Below are positions 26,923 to 36,134 of a stretch of 64,000 bases of DNA, one piece after another (positions within the stretch are counted from its first letter, which is position 1; every line of letters begins with the position of its first letter). Made by a program: the position numbers and the translations under genes. The notes beneath the pieces were generated by a model. That model was not told where the DNA came from and did not search any database. It saw only the letters and a list, made by a program, of their open reading frames with translations. Source of the stretch: Granulicatella seriolae (GTDB lineage Bacteria > Bacillota > Bacilli > Lactobacillales > Aerococcaceae); NCBI RefSeq assembly GCF_024543085.1, contig NZ_JANHNZ010000003.1, forward strand, positions 124,001-188,000. Reading direction: 5' to 3'.

Positions 26923-27726
26923 ATGAAAACTAGGATTATAACTGCCCTTGTCATGTTAGCTATTTTTATTCCAATTCTAATTATTGGAGGTATTCCACTA
27001 CGTATTTTAATTAGCCTATTGGCCTTAATTGGTATCAATGAATTTTTTAACATGAAAAAAATGAATTACTTTTCTTTGGAAGGGGTAATTACCAGTATTG
27101 CCACGCTTTCCATTGTCAATGCAACTTTTCCGTTAGCATATTTTTCTAGCAATTCTAGCTTTTTTTATATTTTCTTTACCTGTATCCTTTTTTTGATGCT
27201 GTGTACGGTTTATCGACCAGAAGTTTTTTCTTTTGAAGAAGTTTCATTCTTCACTCTAGCTGCTCTATATGTCGGCGGTGGCTTTTCAGGGATTCTCTTC
27301 GTTAGAGACATAGGTTTCTCTTTAGTCTTTTTAATTTTTATGATTATTTGGTCGACGGATTCTTTTGCTTATCTCTTTGGTCGTTTTTTTGGAAAGCGAA
27401 AATTAGCCCCTAAAATTAGCCCTAACAAAACCATTGAGGGTACAATCGGTGGAGTTTTTGGAGCAGTGGTTGTTGGACTCATTTATCTTCATTTTTTCAA
27501 TACGCTATCCTTTAATTTGTTGGAATCAATCTTTTTGATTATGGTCATCTCAGTTGCTGGACAACTAGGTGATCTAGTTGAATCGGCTTATAAACGTAGT
27601 TTCCAAGTGAAAGATTCTGGCACCATTTTCCCTGGACATGGTGGGGTTTTAGATCGGTTTGATTCTACCTTTTTTGCTATGTATATGTTTCAAATCTATC
27701 TTGCAATTCTACTAAACTTTTCCTGA
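26923..27726 (+). CDS. cdsA: phosphatidate cytidylyltransferase
   Basis: CdsA converts phosphatidic acid and CTP to CDP-diacylglycerol in the membrane. It has about seven to eight hydrophobic spans, and the family signature near the C-terminus reads SAYKRSFQVKDSG, then PGHGGVLDRFDS. The STDSFAYLFGRFFGKRK and ISPNKTIEGTIGG motifs lie before it. The length of 267 residues is usual. It lies 11 bp after uppS and 11 bp before rseP. Confidence 0.96.
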   Translation: MKTRIITALVMLAIFIPILIIGGIPLRILISLLALIGINEFFNMKKMNYFSLEGVITSIATLSIVNATFPLAYFSSNSSFFYIFFTCILFLMLCTVYRPEVFSFEEVSFFTLAALYVGGGFSGILFVRDIGFSLVFLIFMIIWSTDSFAYLFGRFFGKRKLAPKISPNKTIEGTIGGVFGAVVVGLIYLHFFNTLSFNLLESIFLIMVISVAGQLGDLVESAYKRSFQVKDSGTIFPGHGGVLDRFDSTFFAMYMFQIYLAILLNFS

Positions 27727-27737
27727 AAGGACCTATT

Positions 27738-29000
27738 ATGATTCAAACCATTATCGCTTTTTTATTTGTTTTTTCTGTCATTGTTATTATTCATGAAGCG
27801 GGCCATTATTATTTTGCTAAGCGTGCTGGCATTCTTGTGAGAGAGTTTGCCATTGGTATGGGGCCAAAATTACTTCAATTCCGTAGGGGAGAGACAGTTT
27901 TTACCATCCGTATCTTGCCTATTGGTGGTTACGTTCGAATGGCTGGACTGGGTGAAGAAGGTCAAGATATTCGACCGGGTATGTCACTTATAGTTGAGAT
28001 GGATTCCAACCAAGTCATTACTAGAATTAGTTTAGATGAAAAGTATCCCTTGGCTGACGGGATTCCTTTACAAGTGCAAGAGGCTGATTTAGAAAAAGAA
28101 ATGTTTATTGAAGGCTATCTTGCTCAAAATACAGAACTTGAGCGTTTTACTGTTTCGAAAAAGGCGACTATTATTGAAGAGGGCGGAACAGAGATCTTTG
28201 TGGCACCAATTGAGCGTCAATTCCAATCGGCACCATTACTTAAGCGAATGATGACCAATTTTGCTGGTCCGATGAATAATTTCATTTTAGCCATTATTAC
28301 CTTTACCATTGTCGCCTTTCTAAGAGGGGGCGTTACCTCCAACAGCAATGTCATTGGCCAAGTGGTAGCAGGTATGCCCGCAGCCAATGCTGGGTTACTG
28401 GCTGGGGATGCGATTGTTTCAGTTGATGGAACACCAACCAATGACTGGGTTCAATTGACAGATCAATTAATAGCAAAACCTGACCAAAGTATACAGCTGG
28501 AGATTCTTCGAGATGGTCAAAAACAATCCGTTACCTTAACTAGTCAAAGTGATGATAACAATGGAACTAAGGTGGGGAAAATTGGAATTATGGTTAGTCA
28601 AGATACGTCCTTTATGTCAAAGATTTCATATGGATTTACAGCTACTTGGGCAGTCATGACCAGTGTCTTAAGTGTCCTATCCTCATTCTTCACTAAAGGA
28701 TTCTCGATTAATCAACTAGGTGGCCCTGTTGCTATGTATTCATTAACCTCACAGGTAGTACAAAATGGCTTTGTGCAGGTACTTAATCTGTTAGCTGTTC
28801 TTAGTGTTAACTTAGGAATTATGAACTTGTTGCCAATTCCAGCATTGGATGGAGGTAAACTAGTTTTAAATGCTATTGAAGGTGTTCGAGGAAAACCATT
28901 AGACCCTCAAAAAGAAAGTTATATTACTATTGCGGGGGCTATTATCTTATTGGTTATCATGCTATTAGTGACATGGAATGACATTTTAAGGCTGTTCTAA
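27738..29000 (+). CDS. rseP: site-2 zinc metalloprotease RseP (RasP/Eep)
   Basis: A membrane-embedded protease that cleaves anti-sigma factors, signal peptide remnants and pheromone precursors in Gram-positive bacteria. The zinc motif HExxH appears as IIHEAGHYYFAKR near residue 18, a PDZ domain occupies the middle (about residues 200-275, AGMPAANAGLLAGDAIVSVDG), and the second metal motif is NLLPIPALDGGKL. The length of 420 residues is standard. Repeat copy 3, in reverse orientation, follows within 70 bp, before polC. Confidence 0.96.
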   Translation: MIQTIIAFLFVFSVIVIIHEAGHYYFAKRAGILVREFAIGMGPKLLQFRRGETVFTIRILPIGGYVRMAGLGEEGQDIRPGMSLIVEMDSNQVITRISLDEKYPLADGIPLQVQEADLEKEMFIEGYLAQNTELERFTVSKKATIIEEGGTEIFVAPIERQFQSAPLLKRMMTNFAGPMNNFILAIITFTIVAFLRGGVTSNSNVIGQVVAGMPAANAGLLAGDAIVSVDGTPTNDWVQLTDQLIAKPDQSIQLEILRDGQKQSVTLTSQSDDNNGTKVGKIGIMVSQDTSFMSKISYGFTATWAVMTSVLSVLSSFFTKGFSINQLGGPVAMYSLTSQVVQNGFVQVLNLLAVLSVNLGIMNLLPIPALDGGKLVLNAIEGVRGKPLDPQKESYITIAGAIILLVIMLLVTWNDILRLF

Positions 29001-29066
29001 AGTTAAGCTAATTGAAAGCTTTATCAAAAACCTTTAATGAATCCATAAAATTATAAAATATAAAAG

Positions 29067-29210
29067 AGTTTCCAACTCATTCGACAGAAATAAGGGTGTT
29101 CAGCATGGCTGATATATATCGGTTTTTCGACTATGTTGACAGCTAAGACCGTGAGTCAAAGACTCAAAGAGGCGCCACCGTATTGATTTCTGGCAGATGA
29201 GTTGGAAACT
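29067..29210 (-). repeat. dispersed structured repeat, copy 3 (long form, reversed)
   Basis: Arms 29067-29091 and 29186-29210 match at 22 of 25 positions and enclose a 94-bp core. Read on the - strand, the core shows ACGGTGGC.CC, a GAGTC-TTT-GACTC hairpin in place of GTGAG...CTCAC, CTTAGCTGTC, TCG...CCGA in place of the small hairpin, AGC.ATGCT and ACACC.TTATTTCTG. It differs in sequence but keeps the pairing of the other copies. It fills most of the 311-bp rseP-polC gap, leaving only a short tract before polC with loose -10-like elements (TATAAT 29244-29249, TACAAT 29254-29259) and no good -35. Confidence 0.85.
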
Positions 29211-29311
29211 TGACTATCTAAGTAGGATACTTATTAACGAACTATAATGTAGTACAATTTTTTAAGCACAATAGTTATTTCTATCAAGTACCATTATTTA
29301 AGGAGGAGAAA

Positions 29312-32300
29312 ATGGAGTCTAATCAAGATAAATTATTTCGAACATTATTAGGTCAAGTCAACTTGGATCAGGATTCCTTTCGATTACCTGACTTTGAGAA
29401 TGCTGAACTGATCAGTATTGTCGTAGATAAAACCATACCACAGTGGTCTTTCACCATTGAAACGGAGACAATAGTGGCTGCTGAAAAAATGCAGAATTTT
29501 TTAGAACGACTAGAAAACCAATACGCAAATGTCGCTCAAGTAGCAACAAGTTTTCAAGTGAGACAGATACCTACTAATCTAGAAGACTACCTACAGAGCT
29601 ATTGGAAATTGTTTGCTAAAAAAATTGAACTTGTTTCTCCAATGCTTGCCCAAGTTTTCCAAGCACAAGACCCTATAGTTGAGGGGCAAACGATAACGAT
29701 TCAATGCCAAAATGATGTGCAGAAAAAACATATTGAGGATAATTATATTGGATTATTTCAAACCGTTATGACAGATTTTGGTTTCCCAAAATATCAGATT
29801 ATCATTATGATTGATGAAGAGGGAGCCAAACAAAAACAATTGGAACATGAACAAAAAAAGAATGAGTTTGAACAACAATTAATCTTAAAGTCTCTTGAGC
29901 AGAGAGAACAAAATCAAACCAATAAACAAACGCAAAATAATGCTAAGCCGGTAAATTCTTCTGTTTTATATGGAGGTCTAATCAAGTCCAACAACGAGCC
30001 ACTTCCATTAGCAGAAGTTTATGAAGAAGAACGTAAAGTTGTTATTGCTGGACAGATTTTTGATATTGAAGTTCGAACCATGAAAAATACGGGCAAATTG
30101 TATGGCATATTGAAACTGACAGACTATACGTCGTCTATTAGTATGACACTCTTTCCAGGAAGCCCAGAAGACGAGGCTAACCTCCAAAACCTGAAAAAAG
30201 GGACTTGGGTTAAAGCATTTGGTAATATCGAAGTTAATCGTTATTCACAAGAGTTGGGCATGGTTGCAAGAGACTTAAACGCCTATGAATACCCACAGCG
30301 CAAAGATAATGCAGAAGAAGGGCAAAAACGTGTTGAGCTTCATATGCACTCTAATATGTCTACTTTAGACGCTACCAATAGTGTCACTGACTTAGTAGCG
30401 CAAGCTGCTAAATGGGGACATACTGCTGTAGCTATTACGGACCATGAAAACTTACAAGCTTATCCAGATGCACATGCTGCAGGGAAAAAGAATAAGATAA
30501 AGATTCTTTATGGTCTAGAAGCCAATGTGGTGGAAGACCAAGTGGATGTAGCATATAATCCCCAACCGATTCCTCTAGATGAAGCTACTTATGTTATTTT
30601 TGACGTGGAAACAACTGGTTTGTCAGCCATTTACGATCAAATTATCGAATTAGCTGCTGTAAAAATGCACAAAGGTGTGGTTATTGATCGATTTGAAGAA
30701 TTTATTGACCCAGGATTCCCTTTGTCTGCCACAACCATTGATTTAACAGGAATTACGGATGACATGCTCAAAGGGTCTAAAAGTGAAAAAACTGTTTTAA
30801 AAGAGTTTGCGGAATTTAGTAAAGATACTATTTTAGTTGCTCATAATGCCAGTTTTGACATGGGCTTTTTGAATACAGGTTATGAAAAACATAAAATGCC
30901 AATTGCAGAAAATCCAGTCATTGATACTTTAGAGTTATCCAGGGTTTTACATCCGGATTTAAAATCACATCGACTTAATACCTTGGCCAAACGTTATGGT
31001 GTTGCTCTAGAGCAGCATCACCGAGCTGTTTATGATTCGCAAACTACTGGAAATCTTTTATTCCTTTTCTTAAAAGAAGCTGCTCAAAACTACCAACTAT
31101 TTACTCATGATCAGCTCAACACTAATCTTCATCCTGAGGAATCCTTTAAGAAAGGGAGACCATTTCATGCGACAGTATTTGCCAAACACCAAGCTGGTTT
31201 GAAATCCTTATTCAAACTAGTTTCAGATTCAAACGTAAAGTATTTTTATCGCAATGCTAGGGTGCCACGCAGTCTCTTAATCAATAACCGGGATGACTTT
31301 CTTATTGGTTCCGGCTGTGCTCAAGGCGAAGTGTTTGAAGCAATGATGCAAAAAGGCTATGAAGTTGCCAAACAAAAAGCACAATTCTATGATTATATTG
31401 AAGTCATGCCTAAAGGAATTTATCGCCCACTTATTGCAAGAGAAATGGTTCGAAGCGAGCATCACCTTGAGGAAATCATCAAAAATCTAGTCAAACTGGG
31501 TGAAGAATTAAATATCCCAGTTGTGGCAACCGGAAACGTTCACTACCTTAATCCGGATGACAGCATCTACCGAGAAATCCTCTTAAGCGCTCAAAAGAAT
31601 AATCAAATTGGAAGTGGTAATTTCCCACAAGCCCACTTTAGAACAACAGATGAAATGCTAGAAGAATTTAGCTTTTTAGGCAAAGAACTTGCTTATAAGA
31701 TTGTTGTAACCAATAGCCAATGGGTTAGCCAGCAGTTAGAAGAAGTCACGCCAATTAAAACGGAACTCTATACACCAAAAATTGAAGGTGCTGAACAAGA
31801 AATTACCGATCTTTCTTACAATAGAGCACGCCAACTTTATGGAGAAAACTTACCAGAAATCGTTGAAAAACGCATTATCAAAGAGTTGGACAGTATTATT
31901 GGAAATGGATTTGCGGTAATCTATTTAATCTCGCAAAAACTAGTTCATAAGAGTAACGAAGATGGGTATTTAGTTGGTTCACGTGGTTCTGTTGGCTCCT
32001 CCTTAGTGGCTACTATGACTGGGATTACCGAAGTGAATCCTTTAGCACCACATTACCTATGCCCAGAGTGCCAATATTCAGAATTCTTTGATGACGGTTC
32101 TGTAGGGTCTGGTTATGACCTTCCAGAGAAAAAATGCCCACATTGCCAAGCACAACTGCTTAAAGACGGACAGGATATTCCATTTGAGACCTTCTTAGGT
32201 TTCTATGGAGACAAAGTTCCCGATATCGATTTGAACTTTTCTGGAGATTATCAAGCAAGAGCCCATAATTATACAAAAGTTCTTTTTGGTGAAGACTATG

Positions 32301-33646
32301 TGTTTCGTGCTGGAACAATTGGTACGGTTGCAGAAAAAACAGCCTTTGGTTATGTGAAAGGATATGAACGTGACAAGGGCCTAGAGTTCCGCCAAGCTGA
32401 GGTTGACCGCCTAGGTAAAGGCTGTACTGGTGTCAAACGGAGTACTGGACAGCATCCAGGAGGTATTATTGTTATTCCTGACTACATGGATGTTTATGAT
32501 TTTACCCCAATTCAATACCCGGCAGATGACCAAAATGCAGAATGGAAAACAACTCACTTTGATTTCCACTCCATTCATGATAATGTTTTGAAACTAGATA
32601 TTCTAGGACACGATGATCCGACCGTTATTCGTATGTTGCAGGATCTATCAGGTATGGATCCTATTACCATCCCACCAGATGACCCAGAAGTTATGAAGAT
32701 ATTTAGTGGGACAGAAGTGTTAGGTGTGACACCTGAACAAATAGATTCGAAAACAGGTACGCTTGGAATTCCTGAATTTGGAACCCGATTCGTTAGGGGG
32801 ATGTTGGAACAAACAAAACCGACAACCTTTGCAGAACTACTACAAATCTCAGGTCTATCACATGGTACAGACGTCTACTTAGGAAATGCTGAAGAACTAA
32901 TTCGAAATCACGGAATCCCATTAGCAGACGTTATTGGTTGTCGAGATGACATTATGGTGTATCTAATTCATAAAGGCTTAGATAATGGAGATGCCTTTAC
33001 TATTATGGAGGGTGTCCGTAAAGGGAAAGGAATTCCTGATGACCTCCAAGCAAAGATGAGAGAATTTGATGTGCCAGAATGGTATATTGACTCCTGTTTG
33101 AAGATTAAGTATATGTTCCCTAAAGCCCATGCTACGGCATACGTTTTAATGGCCTTACGGGTTGCCTACTTTAAAGTTCATATGCCAATCTACTATTATT
33201 GTGCATACTTTTCTGTTCGTGCCCAAGACTTTGATATTGTGGCTATGTCGCAAGGGAAAGAGGTCATCAAGAGACGGATGAAGGACATCAAAGACAAGGG
33301 AATGGAAGCTAGTACCAAAGAAACCAACCTGTTAACCGTACTAGAATTAGCCAACGAGATGGTTGAAAGAGGTTTCTCCTTTAAAATGGTGGACCTTGAT
33401 AAATCAGATGCCTCTAACTTTGTTATTGAAGGCAATAGTTTGATTGCGCCGTTCAGGTCAATCCCTGGATTAGGACTAAACGTGGCCAATAAGATTGTTG
33501 AGGCTCGTAATGAACAACCTTTCTTATCTAAGAAAGACTTAGCCACTAGGGGTAAGGTTTCTAAGACCTTAATTGATTATTTAACTGAAAATAAGGCTAT
33601 CACCCATTTACCAGATGAAAATCAACTATCTTTATTTGATTTTTAA
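29312..33646 (+). CDS. polC: DNA polymerase III PolC-type alpha subunit
   Basis: PolC is the main replicative polymerase of low-GC Gram-positive bacteria. Domains in order: N-terminal domain, an OB domain (around 240-330), PHP domain (HMHSNMSTLDA near 344) interrupted by the 3'-5' exonuclease (FDVETTGLSA near 430, then HNASFDMGFL and the HRAVYDSQTT motif), a zinc-binding insert (CPEC near 918 and CPHC), and the catalytic palm with PDIDLNF near 970. The length of 1444 residues is typical. The ATG follows AAGGAGGAG. The rseP-polC neighbourhood is common to Lactobacillales (a proS gene often lies between and is absent here). Confidence 0.97.
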   Translation: MESNQDKLFRTLLGQVNLDQDSFRLPDFENAELISIVVDKTIPQWSFTIETETIVAAEKMQNFLERLENQYANVAQVATSFQVRQIPTNLEDYLQSYWKLFAKKIELVSPMLAQVFQAQDPIVEGQTITIQCQNDVQKKHIEDNYIGLFQTVMTDFGFPKYQIIIMIDEEGAKQKQLEHEQKKNEFEQQLILKSLEQREQNQTNKQTQNNAKPVNSSVLYGGLIKSNNEPLPLAEVYEEERKVVIAGQIFDIEVRTMKNTGKLYGILKLTDYTSSISMTLFPGSPEDEANLQNLKKGTWVKAFGNIEVNRYSQELGMVARDLNAYEYPQRKDNAEEGQKRVELHMHSNMSTLDATNSVTDLVAQAAKWGHTAVAITDHENLQAYPDAHAAGKKNKIKILYGLEANVVEDQVDVAYNPQPIPLDEATYVIFDVETTGLSAIYDQIIELAAVKMHKGVVIDRFEEFIDPGFPLSATTIDLTGITDDMLKGSKSEKTVLKEFAEFSKDTILVAHNASFDMGFLNTGYEKHKMPIAENPVIDTLELSRVLHPDLKSHRLNTLAKRYGVALEQHHRAVYDSQTTGNLLFLFLKEAAQNYQLFTHDQLNTNLHPEESFKKGRPFHATVFAKHQAGLKSLFKLVSDSNVKYFYRNARVPRSLLINNRDDFLIGSGCAQGEVFEAMMQKGYEVAKQKAQFYDYIEVMPKGIYRPLIAREMVRSEHHLEEIIKNLVKLGEELNIPVVATGNVHYLNPDDSIYREILLSAQKNNQIGSGNFPQAHFRTTDEMLEEFSFLGKELAYKIVVTNSQWVSQQLEEVTPIKTELYTPKIEGAEQEITDLSYNRARQLYGENLPEIVEKRIIKELDSIIGNGFAVIYLISQKLVHKSNEDGYLVGSRGSVGSSLVATMTGITEVNPLAPHYLCPECQYSEFFDDGSVGSGYDLPEKKCPHCQAQLLKDGQDIPFETFLGFYGDKVPDIDLNFSGDYQARAHNYTKVLFGEDYVFRAGTIGTVAEKTAFGYVKGYERDKGLEFRQAEVDRLGKGCTGVKRSTGQHPGGIIVIPDYMDVYDFTPIQYPADDQNAEWKTTHFDFHSIHDNVLKLDILGHDDPTVIRMLQDLSGMDPITIPPDDPEVMKIFSGTEVLGVTPEQIDSKTGTLGIPEFGTRFVRGMLEQTKPTTFAELLQISGLSHGTDVYLGNAEELIRNHGIPLADVIGCRDDIMVYLIHKGLDNGDAFTIMEGVRKGKGIPDDLQAKMREFDVPEWYIDSCLKIKYMFPKAHATAYVLMALRVAYFKVHMPIYYYCAYFSVRAQDFDIVAMSQGKEVIKRRMKDIKDKGMEASTKETNLLTVLELANEMVERGFSFKMVDLDKSDASNFVIEGNSLIAPFRSIPGLGLNVANKIVEARNEQPFLSKKDLATRGKVSKTLIDYLTENKAITHLPDENQLSLFDF

Positions 33647-33665
33647 GCTAGAAATCGTGGGAAAT

Positions 33666-33694
33666 TTGTATGTATGCTAGTTTTGTGGTATACT
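33666..33694 (+). promoter_or_regulatory. strong predicted promoter for the rimP-nusA-infB operon
   Basis: TTGTAT (33666-33671) and TATACT (33689-33694) with a 17-bp spacer and a TGG extension just before the -10 box. It lies 20 bp after polC and drives transcription straight into a terminator hairpin. Confidence 0.8.
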
Positions 33695-33718
33695 AACAAA
33701 AGTAAGGGAGCCTGTAGG

Positions 33719-33746
33719 AGAGTGAGCGGAAACGCTCACTCTTTTT
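33719..33746 (+). terminator. leader terminator/attenuator ahead of rimP-nusA
   Basis: AGAGTGAGCG (33719-33728) pairs perfectly with CGCTCACTCT (33733-33742) around a GAAA tetraloop, followed by more T residues. It is only about 20-45 nt downstream of the predicted transcription start and 55 bp before rimP. It may also stop polC transcripts. Confidence 0.85.
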
Positions 33747-33801
33747 ACGCAAAATTATGCAAGCTATAAATAGTTCAGATTGAATAAAAAGGAGGATAGA
33801 A

Positions 33802-34275
33802 ATGAGTAAAGTTGTCTCATTAGTAGAAGAATTAACCCAAGAAATAATTGCAGAACAAGGATTTGAATTGGTCGATTTAGAATTTGTCAAAGAGGGGAAG
33901 AACTGGTTTTTACGGTTCTACTTAGATAAACCGGGTGGGATTGATTTAGAGGATTGTGCCACCATGAGTGAAAAATTCAGCGCGATTTTAGATGCTCAAA
34001 ATCCAGACCCAATTCCCCAGGCCTATTTCTTAGAAGTTTCTTCTCCTGGAGCAGAACGTCCATTAAAAACTGAAGAAGATTTACAAGCAGCTCTTGGAAA
34101 ATATATTCATTTATCTTTCTATAAGGCGCTAGACGGTGAAAAATTTGTTGAGGGAACTTTAACAGACATCAATGATGAGTCTTTGGTTTTAACGGTTAAG
34201 GTTAAAACACGCACCAAAGAAGTAAGAATTGAACGTAACCAAATCGCCAAAGCCCGCTTGGCTATTCAATTTTAG
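33802..34275 (+). CDS. rimP: ribosome maturation factor RimP
   Basis: RimP aids 30S subunit assembly. The 157-residue protein has the two-domain pattern: GFELVDLEFVKEGKNWFLRFYLDK, DLEDCATMSEKFSAILD, then EVSSPGAERPLKTEEDL, and a C-terminal SH3-like barrel. It is the first gene of the conserved rimP-nusA-ylxR-ylxQ-infB-rbfA operon and lies downstream of a promoter-plus-terminator leader. The ribosome binding site is AAAGGAGGAT. Confidence 0.96.
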   Translation: MSKVVSLVEELTQEIIAEQGFELVDLEFVKEGKNWFLRFYLDKPGGIDLEDCATMSEKFSAILDAQNPDPIPQAYFLEVSSPGAERPLKTEEDLQAALGKYIHLSFYKALDGEKFVEGTLTDINDESLVLTVKVKTRTKEVRIERNQIAKARLAIQF

Positions 34276-34302
34276 AAAGACTAATAAAGGAGTAAATAAA
34301 AA

Positions 34303-35484
34303 ATGAATAAAGATTTAATCAAAGCCCTTGATATTTTAGAAGAAGAGAAGGGAATTTCAAAAGAGATTGTTATTCAAGCCTTAGAAGCGGCACTCGTTTC
34401 TGCTTATAAGAAGAATTATGGACAATCACAAAACGTCGAAATTCAATTTGATGAGAAAAAGGGCGATATGCATGTCTATGCTGTCAAAGAAGTTGTTGAA
34501 TTTGTTTTTGACTCTACTTTGGAAGTGAGCCTTGACGAAGCATTAACCATCCACAAGGCCTATGAACTAGGTGACAAGATTCGTTTTGAAGTCACTCCAA
34601 AAGATTTCGGAAGAATTGCAGCTCAAACCGCTAAGCAAGTTATCATGCAACGCTTGAGAGACGCAGAACGGACTAATATCTACAATGAATTCATCACTTA
34701 TGAAAATGAAATCATGACCGGTGTGGTAGACCGCGCGGATTCTCGTTATGTTTATGTTAACTTAGGAAAAATTGTTGCTGGTTTATCCAAACAAGAACAA
34801 ATTCCTACAGAAGAGTATAATCCTGGGGACAGAATAAAAGTTTTGGTAACCAAAGTGGACAACACTACAAAAGGCCCACAAATTTTTGTCAGCAGAAGTC
34901 ATCCAGATTTGTTGAAACGTTTATTCGAACAAGAAGTTCCTGAAATCTATGATGGCGTGGTTGAAATTGTTTCTATTGCTAGAGAAGCAGGTGACCGTGC
35001 TAAAGTGGCCGTAAGAAGCCGCAATGAAAACTTAGATGCTGTTGGAACTTGCGTTGGCCCTCGTGGACAACGTGTACAAGCCATTGTAAATGAGTTAAAC
35101 GGTGAGAATATGGATATTGTTGAGTGGAAAGAAGATCCAGCAGTTTATATTGCTAACGCTTTGAATCCAGCACAAGTTGTTGATGTTCATTTCGATGAAG
35201 CGAGCAACAGCTGTGTTGTAGTGGTACCAGATTACCAATTATCCCTTGCTATTGGTAAACGTGGACAAAATGCTCGTTTAGCTGCAAAATTAACTGGTTT
35301 CCGCGTGGATATCAAATCTGAATCAGCATACGCAGAATTACTGAATCAAGCTCAAGAACTTGAACAAGAAATAGAAGAAGTTGAGGAAGATGTAAACGTA
35401 GTTGAAGACTTTGTGGAAGCAAATGAAAAAACTACAAAAGAAGTAGTTCAAGAAGAAATAGAAGAAGAAACGTCAGCAGAATAA
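34303..35484 (+). CDS. nusA: transcription termination/antitermination factor NusA
   Basis: NusA binds RNA polymerase and influences pausing and intrinsic termination. The N-terminal polymerase-binding domain is followed by an S1 domain (about residues 135-200, [19 protein letters not shown]) and two KH domains ([15 protein letters not shown] and [18 protein letters not shown]). The C-terminus ends in an acidic tail without the extra repeats of E. coli NusA, as usual in Firmicutes. The length is 393 residues. It may act on the intrinsic terminator in its own operon leader. Confidence 0.97.
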   Translation: MNKDLIKALDILEEEKGISKEIVIQALEAALVSAYKKNYGQSQNVEIQFDEKKGDMHVYAVKEVVEFVFDSTLEVSLDEALTIHKAYELGDKIRFEVTPKDFGRIAAQTAKQVIMQRLRDAERTNIYNEFITYENEIMTGVVDRADSRYVYVNLGKIVAGLSKQEQIPTEEYNPGDRIKVLVTKVDNTTKGPQIFVSRSHPDLLKRLFEQEVPEIYDGVVEIVSIAREAGDRAKVAVRSRNENLDAVGTCVGPRGQRVQAIVNELNGENMDIVEWKEDPAVYIANALNPAQVVDVHFDEASNSCVVVVPDYQLSLAIGKRGQNARLAAKLTGFRVDIKSESAYAELLNQAQELEQEIEEVEEDVNVVEDFVEANEKTTKEVVQEEIEEETSAE

Positions 35485-35508
35485 CCAAGTCAGAAAGTGA
35501 GGTCCTAC

Positions 35509-35796
35509 ATGAAAAAAAAGAAAATTCCAATGAGAAGATGTATTGCATCTGGACAGATGATGCCAAAGAAAGAGTTGGTACGTGTTGTTCGAAATACTGA
35601 AGGTGTTGCAGAACTTGATCCAAGTGGCAGGCTCAATGGACGTGGAGCCTATATCACTTTAGAACCGACATTGGTTGAAAAAGCATGGAAAAATCATTTG
35701 TTTGAAAAGCAGTTGGAAATCGAAATTCCAGACAGCTTTTATGAAGAATTATTAACCTATGTGGACCATCAAAAAGCTAGAAAAGAGATTCTATAA
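35509..35796 (+). CDS. ylxR: YlxR family RNA-binding/NAP-like protein
   Basis: A 95-residue basic protein of the YlxR (DUF448) family, reported to influence gene expression, and in some bacteria linked to RNase P. The signature is MRRCIASGQMMPKKELVRVV followed by GRLNGRGAYI. The ATG at 35509 is chosen because the GTGAGG ribosome binding site starts at 35497; the in-frame GTG at that position is part of it. The last base of its stop overlaps the ATG of ylxQ (TAATG). Confidence 0.94.
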   Translation: MKKKKIPMRRCIASGQMMPKKELVRVVRNTEGVAELDPSGRLNGRGAYITLEPTLVEKAWKNHLFEKQLEIEIPDSFYEELLTYVDHQKARKEIL

Positions 35797-36122
35797 TGGA
35801 CCAACAAACCTTAAAGAAAGCTCTAAACCTATTAGGAATGGCAACGAGAGCTGGGAAACTGGTTTCTGGTGAAGAACAAGTACTAACAGCCATTCAAAGA
35901 AATAAAGTATTTTGTGTCATTTGCGCTACGGATTCTAGTCCAAAAACTGTAAAAAAAATTCAGAATAAATGCCAACATTATGAAATTCCATTTATTCAAC
36001 CATTTGATTCGGCAACGATTTCTCAAGCAATTGGGAAAAATCGTTCCATCTGCGGAATATCAGATAAGGGTTTTTCAAAAAGTCTACTTGGCATGGAAGG
36101 AATAACGATAATGAAGATATAG
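35796..36122 (+). CDS. ylxQ: YlxQ, L7Ae-family RNA-binding protein
   Basis: A 108-residue member of the L7Ae/L30e/S12e family that can bind kink-turn RNA. The fold is visible from LLGMATRAGKLVSGEEQVLTAI, the VICATDSSPKT strand and the SQAIGKNRSICGISDKGF segment near the C-terminus. It overlaps ylxR by one base and precedes infB by 12 bp, the normal operon position. Its exact function in vivo is not settled. Confidence 0.93.
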   Translation: MDQQTLKKALNLLGMATRAGKLVSGEEQVLTAIQRNKVFCVICATDSSPKTVKKIQNKCQHYEIPFIQPFDSATISQAIGKNRSICGISDKGFSKSLLGMEGITIMKI

Positions 36123-36134
36123 GAAGGTGAGAGT

